Assembly (NCBI GenBank): GCA_021205245.1
Contig: JAJPXZ010000173.1
Span: 1 to 64,000 of the forward strand
Length of the DNA: 64,000 nucleotides
Direction: 5' to 3'
Source of the DNA: Planctomycetaceae bacterium
GTDB taxonomy: Bacteria; Planctomycetota; SZUA-567
In this document: one piece after another, positions 59,927 through 64,000 of the stretch
Layout of the letters: the number at the start of each line of letters is the position of its first letter
How positions within the stretch are numbered: the first letter of the stretch is position 1
Notes under the pieces: model-generated
What the model was told of the DNA's origin: nothing
Database searches by the model: none
The model's input: only the letters and a program-made list of their open reading frames with translations
Position numbers and translations under genes: made by a program

Positions 59927-61215
59927 CTGTACCCCTCATTATTCTGCTGTTTTTCATATTCCTCGCGCTTGCGGTGCCGATCAGTTCGGCCCTTGCCATG
60001 GTCGCTTCCATTCCCGGCGCCTTTGACAATTCCTTTACCGCTTCCGGCGGCTATGTGGTCCGCTCGATGATCAGCGGTATCGATTCGTTCCCCCTTCTCG
60101 CCATCCCCATGTTCGTCCTTTCCGGCGTCATTATGGCCCGGGGCGGCATTTCGAAAAAGCTCTTTGAAGTGTGTTTGTATTTTATCGGCACGAGAACGGC
60201 CGGCATGCCCTGCGCCGTCGTCATCACCTGCCTGTTCTACGGGGCGATCTCCGGGTCCGCGCCCGCTACCGTTGCGGCGGTCGGTTCCATGACCATTCCG
60301 ATTCTGGTCAACATGAAATACGACAAGGTATTCGCCGTCTCGCTTGTGGCAATCGCCGGTGGCCTGGGCGTGATTATTCCCCCGAGTATCCCATTCATTC
60401 TCTACGGCACCGCTTCGGGTGCGTCGGTGGGCAAGCTGTTTATGGCCGGTATCCTGCCGGGCATACTGATCGCTCTTTTACTTATGGGCTATGCGTTCAT
60501 CTACTGCAAGAAATACGGTGAAGACCACCAAAGAATCGGCGCGGCGGTGAATGAGCTGCGCTCCAAAGGCTTCGGACGGCTCTTGTTCGAAAGCATTTGG
60601 GCGCTTTTGACGCCGGTTATCATCCTTGGCTGTATTTATACCGGGGTTGCGTCCCCGACCGAAGCGGCGGTGATATCCGTGTTCTACTCGCTTCTGGTGG
60701 CGATCTGCTTCTACAAGACGATCAAGTTCGCCGACCTGTTCAGCATCTTCCGGGAAGCGGCGAGAACCTATGCGCCGATCCTGTTTATCCTGGCCGCGTC
60801 GGTTGCGTTCTCCCGCGTTCTTACCATCATGCAGGTGCCGACGATTATTCGCGACGTGATTTTCGACAACTTTACGTCGGGAGTCGCCATCCTGCTCGTC
60901 ATCAATCTTGCCCTTCTCTTTGTCGGCATGATTATGGACGTCGGTCCCGCCATCATGATTCTCACGCCCATTCTGCTTCCCATCGTTGTTGAAATTGGCG
61001 TCGACCCGGTGCACTTCGGCGTCATTATGGTCGTGAACCTTTGTATCGGTTTTGTCACGCCGCCGGTGGGTATCAATCTCTTTGTCGCCAGCTCCATGTC
61101 CGGAGTACCGGTGGTCTCCATTGCCAGGAAAGCGGTGCCGATGATTATCGCCTTCCTTGTCGCCCTTATGTTCATCACCTTTATTCCGTGGATCAGCCTG
61201 GCGCTGGTTAGATAG
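59923..61215 (+). CDS. TRAP transporter large permease (DctM)
   Basis: SFPLLAIPMFVLSGVIMARGGISKKL; SGSAPATVAAVGSMTIPILVNMKYDK; GLGVIIPPSIPFILYG. Confidence 0.96.
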   Translation: MTVPLIILLFFIFLALAVPISSALAMVASIPGAFDNSFTASGGYVVRSMISGIDSFPLLAIPMFVLSGVIMARGGISKKLFEVCLYFIGTRTAGMPCAVVITCLFYGAISGSAPATVAAVGSMTIPILVNMKYDKVFAVSLVAIAGGLGVIIPPSIPFILYGTASGASVGKLFMAGILPGILIALLLMGYAFIYCKKYGEDHQRIGAAVNELRSKGFGRLLFESIWALLTPVIILGCIYTGVASPTEAAVISVFYSLLVAICFYKTIKFADLFSIFREAARTYAPILFILAASVAFSRVLTIMQVPTIIRDVIFDNFTSGVAILLVINLALLFVGMIMDVGPAIMILTPILLPIVVEIGVDPVHFGVIMVVNLCIGFVTPPVGINLFVASSMSGVPVVSIARKAVPMIIAFLVALMFITFIPWISLALVR

Positions 61216-61224
61216 GAGGAACGC

Positions 61225-62238
61225 ATGATTACTCTGAAACGCGCTCTCATCGCCATGATGATCCTCGGTGCGGTTGCGCTCGCGCTTCCGGTTCGCGCCA
61301 ACGCGGGCGAGGAAATGACGTTTGCATGGCCGGTCTGCGTCGACAGTCCCGAAGACGCCGTGACCTTTATCATGGCAAAACGCTTTGCCGACGAGATTAT
61401 CCGTCTCTCGAACAACCGTCTCAAGGCCAAGGTCTACCCGAACGCCATGCTTGGCGGCGACCGCGAGCTGCTGGAAAGTGTCGAAAGCGGCGACATACCG
61501 TTTGTTGTCCAGACGACAGCGCCGCAAATCGACTTTGTCCCGGAAACGGCGATTTTCAACCTGCCAAGCGCCTTCGCGGATATTCCGCAACTCCGTGCCA
61601 CAGTCAGCGATCCGGATTTCCGCAAGGTGTTCGAGGACATGTATGAAGCCCATGGGTACAAGCTTCTCGCCGTCGGCGATCAGGGCTTCCGAGTTATGAC
61701 CACAAACAAGGCGGTCCGTTCATTGGAGGATTTTCAAGGTCAGAAAATCCGCACGATGGAAAACGTCTACCATATTGCTTTCTGGCGTGCCATCGGCGCA
61801 AGTCCGACGCCGATGAACTTCGGCGAGGTCTACATCGGCCTCCAGCAAGGCACTATTGACGCCCAGGAAAATCCGTACGAAACGACGGTGGCGGCCAAAT
61901 TGTATGAACAGCAACGCTATATTGTCGAGACCAACCACGTCCCCCATCTCCTGACCCTTATCGCCTCGAAGCGGTTTTATGAGAACCTCCCGGACGAGGA
62001 TCGGGCCATCCTGGACGAAGCTGCCCGCATCGCCGCAGAATTCGCCTACCAGCAGACTGACGCGCGCCTGGACGGGCGGATTAAGATCATCACCGATTCG
62101 GGGACGGAAATCATCAAGATTGAGCCGGATCTGCGCCAGGAAATCTTCGAGGCCTCACAACCGGTCTACACCATGATCCGTCAAGCGGTGGGCGACGAAC
62201 TGGTGGATGCGATGTTGAACGCCAGGCCGGAGCGCTAG
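61225..62238 (+). CDS. TRAP transporter substrate-binding protein (DctP)
   Basis: Signal peptide; [55 protein letters not shown]-type signature. Confidence 0.94.
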   Translation: [337 protein letters not shown]

Positions 62239-62268
62239 AATTTTTAGGCGCACATCAGGAGGATTGTC

Positions 62269-63450
62269 ATGAACAAAAAAGGCACGGTCACCATCGGCAT
62301 CGTCGGCGCGGGCTACGCCTGCCAACTCCACGGCAATGGCTACCGCCGGGTCAGCGGTGTCGATATCCGCCTCAAAACCATCTGCGACACCGACGCCGCC
62401 CGTGGCAAGGCTGAACTCGATCGCTTTGGCTTTGAGCACTACGAGCCGAACTTCGACGCGATGATCGCCGACCCGGAAATCGACGTGGTCGACATCTGCA
62501 CGCCGCCGTTTCTTCACCCCGGCATGATCATCAAAGCCATCAAGGCCGGGAAACACGTCATCTGCGAAAAGCCGTTGTCCGGGTATTTCGGCATGGCCGA
62601 CGATGTCGCGCCAATTGGCGATACCGTCTCCCGTGAGAAGATGTTCGATAAGGTCATGGCCGAAATGGACGAGATAAATACCGTCGTGTCCGCCAGCGAC
62701 CGCTTGTTTATGTATGCGGAAAATTATGTATACTGCCCCACCATCCAAAAGGCGGCGCAGGTCATCCGCGGCAAAAAATCGAAGATACTTTTCATGCGGG
62801 GCGAAGAAAGCCTCAAAGGCTCAAGCTCGGCGGTGGCCGGGCAGTGGGCGCGCACCGGCGGCGGTCCTCTGGCTCGCGTCGGCTGTCACCCGCTGTCGGG
62901 CGTTCTATGGCTTAAGCAACAGGAGGCGGCTGCCCGAGGCGAGACGATAGGCATCCAAAGCGTCACCTGTGCCACAGCGGTCGCGACCAAGGGCCTGACC
63001 GACGACGAGAAACGCCATATCGCCGCCCGCCCCGAAGATGTCGAAGACGTCGCCACCATGACCATCACCTTTACGGACGGCACCATGGCACTTGTCATCG
63101 CCGGCGATGTTTGCCTCGGCGGGACGGTGAATTATGTCAATGTCTACGCCAACGACGCGACGCTCGTGTGCAACATCACCCCGCCCGGAGCCATGCGTTC
63201 CTACATGCTGGACGAGAACGGCCTCGACAATGTGGTTCTCGGCGAAATGCTGCCAATGAAAACCGGCTGGCAGGACGTGTTCGTCGTCGACGAAATTCTT
63301 CGCGGCTACACGGACGAGTTCCAGGACTTCGCCGAATGCGTCCTCACCGGTAGAAAGCCGCAGTCCGATTTCTCCTTGGCCTACGACACGACGAAGTTGC
63401 TCTATGCCGCGTACTGGTCGGCGGCCGAAGGCAGGCGGATCGATCTGTAA
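62269..63450 (+). CDS. Gfo/Idh/MocA family oxidoreductase; candidate inositol 2-dehydrogenase-like
   Basis: TIGIVGAGYACQLHGNGYRRVSG; VDICTPPFLHPGMIIKAIKAGKHVICEKPLSG. Confidence 0.92.
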   Translation: MNKKGTVTIGIVGAGYACQLHGNGYRRVSGVDIRLKTICDTDAARGKAELDRFGFEHYEPNFDAMIADPEIDVVDICTPPFLHPGMIIKAIKAGKHVICEKPLSGYFGMADDVAPIGDTVSREKMFDKVMAEMDEINTVVSASDRLFMYAENYVYCPTIQKAAQVIRGKKSKILFMRGEESLKGSSSAVAGQWARTGGGPLARVGCHPLSGVLWLKQQEAAARGETIGIQSVTCATAVATKGLTDDEKRHIAARPEDVEDVATMTITFTDGTMALVIAGDVCLGGTVNYVNVYANDATLVCNITPPGAMRSYMLDENGLDNVVLGEMLPMKTGWQDVFVVDEILRGYTDEFQDFAECVLTGRKPQSDFSLAYDTTKLLYAAYWSAAEGRRIDL

Positions 63451-63483
63451 CCAATCGCCTCCTCCGAACATTCAATGCAAATG

Positions 63484-63514
63484 CCGGCGGCCATCAAGGC
63501 CGCCGGTGTCTTTT
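63484..63514 (+). terminator. Rho-independent terminator
   Basis: CCGGCGGCC-atcaa-GGCCGCCGG followed by TGTCTTTTA. Confidence 0.75.
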
Positions 63515-63530
63515 ATCGCAGGGAGTTCAC

Positions 63531-64000
63531 CTATTTAAGTGTGGAGTACACCGCATCCGAGACAGGCTCGCACCATTCAGTGGAAGCGCCTTCGGCCGGT
63601 ACACTGACCGCGAGATGCACAAACCACGAATCCTCGGCAGCGCCGTGCCAGTGCTTTACTCCGGCGGGGATATTGACCACGTCACCGGCATGGAGTTCCT
63701 GGGCGGGCTTGCCCTCTTCCTGATACCAGCCGCGACCGCCGGTAACGAGGAGGATCTGGCCGCCCTTGTGATGGATGTGCCAGTTGTTCCGGCATCCGGG
63801 TTCAAACGTCACGTTACCGATCGGCACATCGGTGGTGGTCAGCATGGTGAGGTAACTCGTCCCGACGAAATACTGCGCATACTCGGCGTTTTCCGGCCCA
63901 CGTGGGAAAATCACGCCGTCAGCGATATCGCTGTTGCTGGTTCCGAGAATCGAATCCAGTACCGTCCGCGCGGTGTGGCCAATATCAGCGTCGACCTTAT
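63531..64000 (-). CDS. Cupin domain protein, N-terminus probably beyond window edge
   Basis: NVTFEPGCRNNWHIHHKGGQILLVTGGRGWYQEEGKPAQELHAGDVVNIPAGVKHWHGAAEDSWFVHLAV; open frame (KVDADIGHTARTVLDSILGTSNSDIADG) continues upstream to the edge. Confidence 0.85.
   Translation of the reverse strand, partial: KVDADIGHTARTVLDSILGTSNSDIADGVIFPRGPENAEYAQYFVGTSYLTMLTTTDVPIGNVTFEPGCRNNWHIHHKGGQILLVTGGRGWYQEEGKPAQELHAGDVVNIPAGVKHWHGAAEDSWFVHLAVSVPAEGASTEWCEPVSDAVYSTLK

Overview
High-GC, gene-dense bacterial chromosomal window; no phage, IS transposase, rRNA or CRISPR array was seen. Main contents in order: an MFS transporter; an EF-hand-like protein; a ferredoxin; a MATE exporter; a GH3-family protein; a self-contained hexitol-type PTS operon (EIICB, HPr, PRD regulator, EIIA, FruK-like kinase, Zn-dehydrogenase, EI); a ribose-type ABC sugar operon with a GntR/LacI-like regulator; a double-domain nitrilase; two type II toxin-antitoxin modules (Phd/PIN and HicAB); a chemoreceptor; ahpC plus a domain-permuted AhpF-like reductase; mnmE-rnhA; an FHA-GAF-degenerate HD-GYP protein; tRNA-Asn and tRNA-Ser; an autotransporter-like outer membrane protein; an osmoregulated periplasmic glucan locus (opgG, small ORF, opgH, convergent GH144-like glucanase); an aroD fused to a remnant aroE domain; two LysR genes; and a long catabolic cluster (ALDH, RraA, Ldh, cupin, creatininase-family, Zn-ADH, TIM-barrel epimerase, TRAP transporter, Gfo/Idh/MocA, cupin) whose composition resembles the Thermotoga-type inositol oxidation pathway. 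The strongest non-coding signals are: (i) a ~2-kb insertion at the 3' end of tRNA-Ser, bounded by perfect 24-bp att-like repeats and carrying a second MATE gene without an integrase; (ii) a compact three-way-junction RNA with an intrinsic terminator upstream of aroD; (iii) dispersed composite REP-like repeats and a 145-bp tandem duplication that copies a terminator. All family calls come from reading the translated sequences by eye; no database search was run.
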